Below are positions 43,952 to 51,895 of a DNA stretch of 64,000 nt, piece by piece. The translations under genes and the position numbers were made by a program. The stretch is from positions 186,001-250,000 of the forward strand of contig DCTC01000002.1 of assembly GCA_002329205.1 (NCBI GenBank), written 5' to 3'. The DNA is from Candidatus Roizmanbacteria bacterium UBA1450 (GTDB taxonomy: Bacteria > Patescibacteriota > Microgenomatia > UBA1406 > GWC2-37-13). Position 1 is the stretch's first letter. The number at the start of each line of letters is the position of its first letter. A model generated the notes under the pieces. The model was not told the DNA's origin, searched no databases, and saw nothing but the letters and a program-made list of their open reading frames with translations.

Positions 43952-46366
43952 TTATACTGACCGGTGATGTTTCGCAGTTTCAACAGAACCTTGGCTGGCT
44001 ATACGTCGATTGTCGCCATTTTCTTTGATATTCTGAATAATTTCATTGATTGAGCTTGCTCTCTGATCAGCAAGTGTCCGTCCGAGCATGCTTCTCATTG
44101 CATAGAAGTAGTTGGTAATACTGATTGCCCAGTGTGAAGTCTTCATATAGCCGGGTTTCCCTTCGTTATTCTTCAGTTGACCAGCTGGATTTGTCCGATC
44201 TGCTAATTCAGGGAATAATGTCCGTTCAGTCATTTGAGTCCACGGGCTGGCAGTCCCGGAATACGGTTGCACAGGTGCACCTGATTTGTGGAGAATACTG
44301 ATCCCGCCTTGTGTCTCAATACACCCTCGAACCATACTTCCATCTTTAGAAATCTGCTCAATGAGTCCCATCCACGGTCCGAACCAGGTTCCCAAACCAC
44401 CTTCAAAACCCAGGGATACGTTATTAAATTCTTTCCTTTGTGTCAGTTTATATATAATTTCGATGGCATTTGCTGCTGCTCCACCCTCGAGTGAGGTACA
44501 GTTTTCTCCTCCTCCGTGACCGGCAAGGAGAGTGAGAGCGATACCGTACTCTTCTGATACTTTGAGGAGTTCCTCAGCTTGATTTTCATCAACAATTGGT
44601 CCGACACACAGATGGAAGGGAAGTTTATCATTAGGATCACGTTTTTCTCGTGCTTTCATACCAATAGCACGCGCTGCGTCAACGACTTCCGGACCAGGGT
44701 TTGTGGTATATATACGCAAACTTCCACATCCGGAGTCAATTAGTTCTTCTGTTTGCTTTTCTATTGCTCCTATATCTTTTCCACTCACGCATACTCCGAT
44801 TTGTGCAACCGCCAGTTTTCTCATATCTTCATTTTCTTCACCCGGAATTTTATCTTCGACATACAACTTACATTCATCAAACATGCGTTTTCTTCTTTCA
44901 AAATCAACAAAAAGACTATTATGAGGTATGTACGATCGCATGAACGAAAGTGCTGCTGTTGTCACGACGTCACGTGAACCAGTGACCGGAGGCATTCCTC
45001 CCAAAGCAAAGATTGACGTTGGGATACCGTTTCTATTCAGAATATGATTCATGGCAGCAGCAGTACGACTTTGACTTTCCTCGGAGTACTGCCTTGTGTA
45101 TGCAATGTCCGTAAAACCGGGAACGGATGTAGCCTCAAATTCAGTAACTTCCTCATTGGTATCAGGTTCTATTCGATGAAATTCTTTGTAGCCAAGAAGT
45201 GTTTCAATGACCGGTGAAGGATTGTTTGGCCGATCAGGTGTTTTCCCTTCTTCCGTCATAAGATGCCGCAAGTGTTCATACATTTTCGGATTATGATGAA
45301 GATAATATTCATAAGCACGCGCAGCAAGACCTCTTTTGTATGATTTTTCTGTATGCTCCATAAATGTTGGTCTTCCGTCAGGATTGAAGATAAGTCGCGT
45401 ACGTTTACCGTTGGGGAGTTCTCGTCTGTCATATCCGTTGACCATAACACCAATGTCAGGTGAATCTGGATCGTGTGAGTATTGAGTAATATCTGTATGG
45501 AGTTTTGTCTCAATTATGTGAGGTCTTTTCTTCGGATCAATCAGAAGATCTTCGTTTTCTTCCATTCCTCCCAGGGAACGAAGACCAAACGCATGTCTGC
45601 GGGCAGCTGCCATTTCTGGACCTTTAAAAAATTCAGTATCAATTGCATCCAGTTCCATATCCAAAGATCCTAATAGACCGTATACCCATATGCCAACGGA
45701 GAAAGGATTTTCTTTTATTTCTTCTATTGCTTTTTGTCTCATTGAAAGTTCCATCTTCTCCTGAATACTCATTTGAGCAAAGGTTCTCGGTTCAGAATCT
45801 TCTTCCCACCCTTCGAGAAATTCTTGTCCGTCCGGGATAAAAATATCATCCCATCCGAAGTCCGGATCTCCGGTGGGTTCTTCAGCAATTTTTCCTGTAA
45901 CTTTGCCTTTACGCATCTGTACATCTTGACCGTCATAGACTGCATAGATTGTATCTGCTCGAGCGCTTCTGTCGTAACCGTTCAACATTTTACAAACTTT
46001 TTTACGCTGGTTCCGATCATCCCCCCATGATTTTACATACGGCGGACGGAGAATATCAGAAAGTTCAAAAATATTCAAACCGGTATCTTCTACTATGACG
46101 GGGGTTCCGCCTGCCTCTTTATATGCAGCAATTGCTTTTTTTCGGGCAACAACTTCCAGACTCGGGTCCTGAATTTCATCAACATCTACTTTGATAGTTT
46201 CAATATCTTCGACTTTCAGCCCCAAACCGGCGGCAAATTCTTTGATTTTATGAGGATTAGTAGTTCCAAATGCAGGAAGATGCTGTAAGAGTTCTGGTAG
46301 GGAACTTTTTTCAACAGGAATAACTTCGTTTACGATCGGTGTGCCAATTTCTATGCCTACTGCCAT
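43952..46366 (-). CDS. Fusion of a HAM1-like NTP pyrophosphatase and an IMPDH/GMP reductase-like barrel
   Basis: This is an 804-residue two-part protein. Residues about 28-225 resemble HAM1/RdgB: FGTTNPHKIKEFAAGL, VEDTGLNIFEL, and the GWDDIFIPDG region. The C-terminal part (about 410-790) looks like a divergent IMP dehydrogenase/GMP reductase-type TIM barrel. Support is AVAQIGVCVSGKD, a loop GGGENCTSLEGG near residue 623 where IMPDH has its catalytic Cys loop, and ETQGGISILH. A middle region (about 235-400) is unassigned. It follows guaA by 17 bases. The second assignment is tentative. A role in inosine/xanthosine nucleotide handling is inferred from domains and neighbours. Confidence 0.65.
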   Translation of the reverse strand: MAVGIEIGTPIVNEVIPVEKSSLPELLQHLPAFGTTNPHKIKEFAAGLGLKVEDIETIKVDVDEIQDPSLEVVARKKAIAAYKEAGGTPVIVEDTGLNIFELSDILRPPYVKSWGDDRNQRKKVCKMLNGYDRSARADTIYAVYDGQDVQMRKGKVTGKIAEEPTGDPDFGWDDIFIPDGQEFLEGWEEDSEPRTFAQMSIQEKMELSMRQKAIEEIKENPFSVGIWVYGLLGSLDMELDAIDTEFFKGPEMAAARRHAFGLRSLGGMEENEDLLIDPKKRPHIIETKLHTDITQYSHDPDSPDIGVMVNGYDRRELPNGKRTRLIFNPDGRPTFMEHTEKSYKRGLAARAYEYYLHHNPKMYEHLRHLMTEEGKTPDRPNNPSPVIETLLGYKEFHRIEPDTNEEVTEFEATSVPGFTDIAYTRQYSEESQSRTAAAMNHILNRNGIPTSIFALGGMPPVTGSRDVVTTAALSFMRSYIPHNSLFVDFERRKRMFDECKLYVEDKIPGEENEDMRKLAVAQIGVCVSGKDIGAIEKQTEELIDSGCGSLRIYTTNPGPEVVDAARAIGMKAREKRDPNDKLPFHLCVGPIVDENQAEELLKVSEEYGIALTLLAGHGGGENCTSLEGGAAANAIEIIYKLTQRKEFNNVSLGFEGGLGTWFGPWMGLIEQISKDGSMVRGCIETQGGISILHKSGAPVQPYSGTASPWTQMTERTLFPELADRTNPAGQLKNNEGKPGYMKTSHWAISITNYFYAMRSMLGRTLADQRASSINEIIQNIKENGDNRRIASQGSVETAKHHRSV

Positions 46367-46383
46367 AAGTTAATTTGAGAGGA

Positions 46384-47925
46384 TCATTCCCATTCAATAG
46401 TACCAGGAGGTTTGTTGGTGATATCGTACACAACTCGATTTACTTCTGTCACTTCTGTGACAATCCGTACACTGATTTTTTCGAGTAGTTCCCATGGTAG
46501 TTTTGCAAAACCTGCTGACATTACGTCAAGAGATTCTACAGCTCGTATTGCAATCATATCTCCATACGCTCGATCATCACCTCGGACACCTGTTGTTTTG
46601 ATTCCGGTATAGATTGCGAATACTTGCCAGAGACTATCACCGATTCCTGATTTGTGAATTTCCTCTTGCACAATTCTATCAGCTCTTCTCAAAATTTCAA
46701 GTTTATCTTTCGTTACCTCTCCAATAGTCCGTATTGCAAGTCCCGGTCCTGGAAATGGATGTCTATGAGTTATTTCTTTGGGAAGTCCTAATATTTTCCC
46801 TATTGCCCGTACCTCATCTTTATAAAAATTACGTATCGGTTCAAGAAGCATAACGTTCATTTCTTCAGGAAGACCGCCGACATTGTGATGACTTTTTATG
46901 TTTTTTGCATGTTTAGTCCCCGCACTTTCTATCACATCGGGATAGATGGTACCTTGGACCAGAAACGTCGCATCAAGCTTTTTTGCTTCTTCTTCAAGCA
47001 CATCAATAAAGGTTTTGCCGATAATTTTTCGTTTTGTTTCTGGATCAGTGACATCTCTTAGATTTTTCAAAAATATGTCTTCTGCATCAATTATTTTGAC
47101 GTTCATATGATAGTTGTCTTTGAAGACTTTCTTGAGTTCCTCAGTCTCACCTGACCTCATGAGTCCAGAATCAATATAAATTGCAGTGAATTGGTCACCT
47201 ATTGCTTTGTGTACCATCAGACATGCAATAGATGAGTCAACACCACCTGAGAGAGCTCCGATGACATGTGCATCTCCCACTGAGTCCTTTATATCATGAA
47301 TCTGTTTGTTGACAAATTCTTCCGATATCGGCTGATCTTTGGGATCAAGTCCGCATATTGATGCAAAGTTCTTGAGAATTTGCAGTCCGAATTGTGTGTG
47401 CACAACCTCAGGATGGAACTGGACTCCGTATATTTTTCTCCTTTCGTCAGCAATAACAGCATAAGGTATAGTCTCAGTAATACCGATTGTTTCAAAACCG
47501 GTAGGGATGCGTGCCAGTTCATCACCGTGGTTCATCCAGACAGCAATCTCAGTAGGCAAATGATCTGTAGCCGGAGAAAGTGAGAGAAGCGGTGATTCTT
47601 TCAGAATGGTTAATGTAGCAGGGCCATATTCTTTTTTCTTGCCAGGTTTGACATTCCCATCCAGGACATGTGCAATTATTTGCTCACCGTAACATATACC
47701 GAGAATCGGCTTTTCTACCTCAAACACTTTAGCATCGATTGTCGGAGCACCATCTTCATATACACTCGTCGGACCGCCGGAGAAGATTATTCCTTCGTAT
47801 TTGATATCTTTTGTTTCTTTAAAAAATTCTTCAGGTTCGACTATTTTTGTGTCTACTGAGATTTCTCGAAGTCGTCGGGAAATCAAATGAGTTGTCTGAG
47901 AACCAAAATCGACGATTATTATCAT
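46384..47925 (-). CDS. guaA: GMP synthase (glutamine-hydrolysing)
   Basis: This enzyme converts XMP to GMP using glutamine and ATP. The N-terminal class I amidotransferase has the nucleophile in GICYGEQIIAH and the GVQFHPEVVHT motif. The ATP-pyrophosphatase P-loop is GALSGGVDSSIA (near 222-233). The C-terminal dimerisation domain ends DITNKPPGTIEWE. Length 513 is normal. Confidence 0.98.
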   Translation of the reverse strand: MIIIVDFGSQTTHLISRRLREISVDTKIVEPEEFFKETKDIKYEGIIFSGGPTSVYEDGAPTIDAKVFEVEKPILGICYGEQIIAHVLDGNVKPGKKKEYGPATLTILKESPLLSLSPATDHLPTEIAVWMNHGDELARIPTGFETIGITETIPYAVIADERRKIYGVQFHPEVVHTQFGLQILKNFASICGLDPKDQPISEEFVNKQIHDIKDSVGDAHVIGALSGGVDSSIACLMVHKAIGDQFTAIYIDSGLMRSGETEELKKVFKDNYHMNVKIIDAEDIFLKNLRDVTDPETKRKIIGKTFIDVLEEEAKKLDATFLVQGTIYPDVIESAGTKHAKNIKSHHNVGGLPEEMNVMLLEPIRNFYKDEVRAIGKILGLPKEITHRHPFPGPGLAIRTIGEVTKDKLEILRRADRIVQEEIHKSGIGDSLWQVFAIYTGIKTTGVRGDDRAYGDMIAIRAVESLDVMSAGFAKLPWELLEKISVRIVTEVTEVNRVVYDITNKPPGTIEWE

Positions 47926-47937
47926 ATCTTCTTGTTT

Positions 47938-48016
47938 GTCATTCTGAACTTTCCGCCAACCGGCGGGTCAGGATCCAGATATCCCAACTGGATTCCGGAT
48001 TGGGTTCCGGAATGAC
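47938..48016 (+). repeat. 79-bp palindromic repeat, copy 1 (guaA-guaB spacer)
   Basis: This sequence is bounded by GTCATTC and GAATGAC and contains internal inverted segments (CCGCC/GGCGG and GGATCCAG/CTGGATTCC). A copy with 75 of 79 identical bases lies in opposite orientation at 49213-49291 on the other side of guaB. It resembles the GTCATTCC...GGAATCCAG class of MITE or REP-like repeats found in many bacteria. Confidence 0.85.
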
Positions 48017-48035
48017 ATTAAATTAGTAACCAAAT

Positions 48036-49199
48036 TTATCCACTATAGTTCTCTCCGGCATTGGTCACAAGTATGTCATGCGGATGACTTTCTGTGAGTG
48101 ATGCCTGGGTAATTTGTATAAATTTGCCCTTTTCCTGTACTTCTCTGACGGTTTTTGCTCCGATGTAGTAAAGTCCTGATCGAATTCCTCCCACAGCCTG
48201 GTCAACGACGGCCTGTACTGGTCCATTGACGGGAACAAGACCTTCTACACCTTCAGCGACGAGCACCCGATCTTTGTAACTTTTTCCGTGAAATTCATCT
48301 TCTGATTTGATTTCCGTTCCTTTTTGCATAGCTCCAATTGAGCCCATACCTCGGTATGATTTGAATGTATACGAAGTCTTTTTCTGTTTGAGAATGCTTT
48401 TGAAACGGGATGGTACCTGTTCCGGAGGCAGTTCAATGTGTTCTCCGGGTGCTTCCTGGCAAGAAGCAAAAAAGCTTCCCATCATGACAGTATCTGCTCC
48501 TGCCGCAAATGCTTTGACCATATCTCCTGAATATTTGATTCCACCATCTGCAATCACGGGAACATCTGCATCTTTTGCTGCACGATATGTTTCAAGAATT
48601 GCCGTAATTTGCGGGACTCCCATTCCTGAGATGATTCGTGTGGTACAAATGGCACCTGGTCCCATGCCGACACGGAGACCGTCAGCGCCTGCATCGATGA
48701 GTGCCTTTGCGCCATCATATGTTGCGACACTTCCGCCGATGATATCAATTTTCGGATACGTTTTTTTCAGATATTTGATCGTTTCTATGATGTAATCTGC
48801 AAATCCGTGTGCTGAATCAATAACAATCACATGTACGCCTGCGTCGACGAGCGCCTCTGCTCGGGCTTCAAATCCTTTACTTGCTCCGATTGCCGCCCCA
48901 ACCTTTACTCCGGCTTTTATTACCTTTTGTACTTCTTGAGCTTGTGCCTCATTGGTAAGATTTCGGTGAATGATACCGATACCACCGGCCTTACCAAGTG
49001 CAATAGCAAGCGCTGATTCCGTGACTGTATCCATCGGCGATGAGACAAGCGGAACATCAAGTGTGATATTTTTTGAAAGTCGTGAGGAGAGAGTAATGTC
49101 TTGCCTGCGAAACTCACTGTAGCCCGGAAGAAGAAGTACATCATCGAATGTAATGCCTGTAGCTATGATTTTTGATGAAATATGTTCTGAAAATGACAT
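48036..49199 (-). CDS. guaB: IMP dehydrogenase lacking CBS domains
   Basis: This enzyme oxidises IMP to XMP, the first step to GMP. The barrel motifs are TFDDVLLLPGYS (18-29), VSSPMDTVTE, GGSVATYDGAKALIDAGADGLRVG and the catalytic Cys loop GPGAICTTRIISGMGVPQ. ADGGIKYSGDM and the flap SYRGMGSIGAM follow. The flap identifies IMPDH rather than GMP reductase. The usual pair of CBS domains is absent: NLTNEAQAQEVQKVI runs directly into KAGVKVGAAIG, giving 387 residues instead of about 490. It is bracketed by inverted 79-bp repeats. Confidence 0.93.
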   Translation of the reverse strand: MSFSEHISSKIIATGITFDDVLLLPGYSEFRRQDITLSSRLSKNITLDVPLVSSPMDTVTESALAIALGKAGGIGIIHRNLTNEAQAQEVQKVIKAGVKVGAAIGASKGFEARAEALVDAGVHVIVIDSAHGFADYIIETIKYLKKTYPKIDIIGGSVATYDGAKALIDAGADGLRVGMGPGAICTTRIISGMGVPQITAILETYRAAKDADVPVIADGGIKYSGDMVKAFAAGADTVMMGSFFASCQEAPGEHIELPPEQVPSRFKSILKQKKTSYTFKSYRGMGSIGAMQKGTEIKSEDEFHGKSYKDRVLVAEGVEGLVPVNGPVQAVVDQAVGGIRSGLYYIGAKTVREVQEKGKFIQITQASLTESHPHDILVTNAGENYSG

Positions 49200-49212
49200 A
49201 GGTTAGGTTTAT

Positions 49213-49291
49213 GTCATCCCGGACCCCGATCCGGAATCCAGTTGGGATATCTGGATCCTGACCCGCCGGTTGGCGGAAAGTTCAGGATGAC
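49213..49291 (-). repeat. 79-bp palindromic repeat, copy 2 (upstream of guaB)
   Basis: This is the inverted copy of 47938-48016 (four differences). Together they flank guaB, 20 bases beyond its stop and 13 bases before its start, so a transcript through the region could fold with guaB in the loop. Confidence 0.85.
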
Positions 49292-49297
49292 AAATGT

Positions 49298-50326
49298 TTA
49301 TAAATAGAGATTACTCTCTTTTTCTTTCATCGGAATAAATGATGCCTCAAATCCCCAGCCAATTGTCTGTTTGACTTGCTCAGGTGTTAGCATTTTTTTC
49401 TCAAGAACATATTCATATTGTTGCCTCAAGTGACCATTCTCGAGAGTTTCGGGCCAGTCGGTATTGATCGAAAACTTAACTCCACTGTCATAAAGTGTGT
49501 TGAGAATAAAATGCATTTCTTTGTCATCTTTCACGGCTTTCGTAAGCAGGTTGCTTAGCGGGCAGACCTCCAAAAATGTACCGCGTCGGGCGAGTTCAGC
49601 CATCAGCTTTTTGTCATACGCTGCTTTGATTCCATGACCGATACGATCAGGGTTTATTGTCTCAATGCATTCCCACATGTCATTGGTGTCATCCGTTTCA
49701 CCGGAATGTGCAGTAACATTCAAACCATTCTCCCGTGCTTTTTCTACGAGTTTGACATAATCTTTGAAATGAAATCCTTTTTTATTGTAGTTGGAAAAAT
49801 CAATTGCTATGACTCCACGATGTCTGTATTTGATTGCTTTTTCGACAATGATTTCGTTTTGTTCATATGAGAATTGACGATCCAGACAAAAAATAAGACC
49901 AGCACGGAGTTTGGGATACTCAAGAAGCGCCCGTTCCATACCGCGGAGCATTGCCATAATAGCATGATCAAGATCGACTTCACCTTCTTTGTTGTGTTTC
50001 ATCGGATTGCCGCGCAGCTCATACAGTTTAATACTGTTTGAACGGTATGCCCCCCCAAGACTTTCGTAAACAGCTTTTTCAAGGGCAAGTGTCCCTGATG
50101 ATAGTTTGTCCAAAATAGGGTGGTAGATATCATCAAGGTATTCTTTCAATGTCATTTTGCGGTCTTTTGAGAGTACGATATGATTGACGAATTCATGATA
50201 GTCTCGTTTGGGGAGTTTGTATCCTTCGCTGTTGGCGATGTGCCAGTATACGTGCGGAGCAATTGATGACCCGATATGGGCATGAAGTTCTGCAAGGTTA
50301 TCGAGTAGATTTTGATGTCCTTCCAT
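49298..50326 (-). CDS. Adenosine deaminase family protein
   Basis: This 342-residue metal-dependent hydrolase has the zinc ligands in ELHAHIGSS (13-21) and TAHSGE (near 205), plus the RIGHGIKA and EVCPLSNLLT motifs. The C-terminal site reads INTDWPE where adenosine deaminases have NTDDP, so the second Asp is a Trp. The substrate may therefore be adenosine, another adenine derivative, or something else. It is the first gene of the purine cluster. Confidence 0.8.
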   Translation of the reverse strand: MEGHQNLLDNLAELHAHIGSSIAPHVYWHIANSEGYKLPKRDYHEFVNHIVLSKDRKMTLKEYLDDIYHPILDKLSSGTLALEKAVYESLGGAYRSNSIKLYELRGNPMKHNKEGEVDLDHAIMAMLRGMERALLEYPKLRAGLIFCLDRQFSYEQNEIIVEKAIKYRHRGVIAIDFSNYNKKGFHFKDYVKLVEKARENGLNVTAHSGETDDTNDMWECIETINPDRIGHGIKAAYDKKLMAELARRGTFLEVCPLSNLLTKAVKDDKEMHFILNTLYDSGVKFSINTDWPETLENGHLRQQYEYVLEKKMLTPEQVKQTIGWGFEASFIPMKEKESNLYL

Positions 50327-50331
50327 AAACT

Positions 50332-50360
50332 ATTATAAATGATACTACAAAATTTGTAAA
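50332..50360 (-). promoter_or_regulatory. Promoter of the purine cluster
   Basis: On the minus strand, TTTACA (50360-50355), a 17-base spacer and a perfect TATAAT (50337-50332). The ATG at 50326 begins 5 bases after the -10 box, so the message would be leaderless. Confidence 0.75.
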
Positions 50361-50381
50361 TACGTGTGAGTTCGGCAGCCT

Positions 50382-51194
50382 TTACTCATATATTTCCATA
50401 CTTACACAGTGGACACTGCCGCCGCCTTTGAGATATTCTCCCATCGGTACTGTAATAATCCGAAAACCAAGATGCGTAAGTGTATCTTTTAGTTCATTAG
50501 AGATTCCCTGTGTCATTATGAGGTCTTTTTCAAATACGACAAGGTTACAGGCAAGTCGCTTGTTGTCTTCCTCCGTTGTCGCAATGATGGTTCTGAATTC
50601 GGATCTAATTTTATGAATATCTTGTTCATGTAATGCAGATGTATTTATGAGTGCGGTTTCATGACTAATCGGAGCCATACAGGTATCTAAATGATAGTAA
50701 TATTCATCAGGAAGCTCAACGGTGACAATTTTCTTGTTCAAAATGTCTTCTAAAATAGGGGCTGCTTCTTTGGAAGATCGTTTTCCGTATCCAAAGACAT
50801 ATACATCGTTTAGTTTAAGAAAATCTCCGCCTTCGAAATAAATCTGTTCTGGTAATTCTTTGATTTCATATCCCTGCATTCTAAAATAATCGACTGCAAT
50901 ATCTACCTCTTTTTGGCGTTGGGGATATCGAAAATTTGCTTTGATAAATACTCCGTTTTCGGCGTGCCCGAGATCTGTCGTAAATACTTGATCCGGAAGC
51001 TCCTCATTGCATCCCAATTCGTCATATTCGATACCCAGCTGGCTCAAAGCATAGGTGAGTGTATTATATTCTTCTTGTGCTTTTTGTCTGTCAATTTTGT
51101 TGTTGATATCCATCCACGGATTGATCTCATACCTGATATCATAAAATGTAGGGGGGCAGAGTAATAGTTTTTTCATTGTAATATACTCATTCAA
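50382..51194 (-). CDS. Guanidino-group hydrolase (DDAH / arginine deiminase-like)
   Basis: This 270-residue protein has the amidinotransferase/deiminase fold (pentein). Visible motifs are FTTDLGHAENGVF, the acidic EGGDFL near 130, the catalytic His in YHLDTCMAPI near 176 and the catalytic Cys in GGSVHCVSMEI at the C-terminus. Such enzymes hydrolyse dimethylarginine, arginine or related compounds; the exact substrate is unclear. A later ATG at 51176 (MKKLLLCPP) is an equally possible start. Confidence 0.82.
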   Translation of the reverse strand: MNEYITMKKLLLCPPTFYDIRYEINPWMDINNKIDRQKAQEEYNTLTYALSQLGIEYDELGCNEELPDQVFTTDLGHAENGVFIKANFRYPQRQKEVDIAVDYFRMQGYEIKELPEQIYFEGGDFLKLNDVYVFGYGKRSSKEAAPILEDILNKKIVTVELPDEYYYHLDTCMAPISHETALINTSALHEQDIHKIRSEFRTIIATTEEDNKRLACNLVVFEKDLIMTQGISNELKDTLTHLGFRIITVPMGEYLKGGGSVHCVSMEIYE

Positions 51195-51293
51195 ATAATA
51201 TTTAAATCAGTATAATAAAAAATAATAGAAAAATTGCAAGAATTTACCAGAAAAATTGATAATTTTTGATTAATTACTACATTTTTTATAAAT
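51195..51293. other. AT-rich divergent intergenic region
   Basis: This short region between two divergent genes is very AT-rich and must hold promoters for both. It contains a small hairpin AAAAATT/AATTTTT near 51253-51269. No clear -35/-10 pair could be assigned. Confidence 0.35.
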
Positions 51294-51878
51294 ATGTCAG
51301 ATATCCATCAGGGAATGCACATAAAAACAATTTCAACAGATGACGGAAGAGAGGTCAATCTGAGGTATCCTTCCTGGGGTGATGAAGAAGGAATGCGAGA
51401 CTTCATCAACTCTGTTTCGGCAGAGGATACATTTATCACTTTTTCTGGAGAAACGGTCAATCCCGAAGATGAACATGTATATTTGACCCGGATGTTCTCG
51501 GGGATGGATGAAGAAGATACGATTCTGATCATTGCGGTGGTAAAGGATCAGGTAGTGGGGTCAGTTTCAATTGAAAGAAAAACAGACGGAAGAAGGCGCT
51601 CAAGACACGTATCTGTGTTCGGAATTTCAATTCGTGCAGAGTATCGTGGAATAGGTCTGGGAGAAGCAATGGCAAGAACGGCAATTGATGAAGCAGGAAA
51701 ACGTTTACCTGAACTTAAAATGATTACACTCTCTGTATACTCCCTCAATGAGCGGGCTCATAATTTATATGTGAAACTGGGTTTCAAAGAATACGGAAGA
51801 TTACCCGGTGGAGTATGGTACCGCGATCAGTATATCGATGAGATATTGATGTATAGGGAGTTAGGGAGTGCGTATTAG
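51294..51878 (+). CDS. GNAT family N-acetyltransferase
   Basis: This 194-residue enzyme has the GNAT fold. Motif A is VFGISIRAEYRGIGLGEAMARTAI (near 107-130, with the acetyl-CoA loop RGIGLGEA). It is followed by ITLSVYSLNERAHNLYVKLGFKEYGR, the usual strand-helix ending of RimI-like acetyltransferases. The substrate is unknown. It lies alone on the plus strand between minus-strand genes. Confidence 0.88.
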   Translation: MSDIHQGMHIKTISTDDGREVNLRYPSWGDEEGMRDFINSVSAEDTFITFSGETVNPEDEHVYLTRMFSGMDEEDTILIIAVVKDQVVGSVSIERKTDGRRRSRHVSVFGISIRAEYRGIGLGEAMARTAIDEAGKRLPELKMITLSVYSLNERAHNLYVKLGFKEYGRLPGGVWYRDQYIDEILMYRELGSAY

Positions 51879-51895
51879 GTGCTATTCCTCGACTC

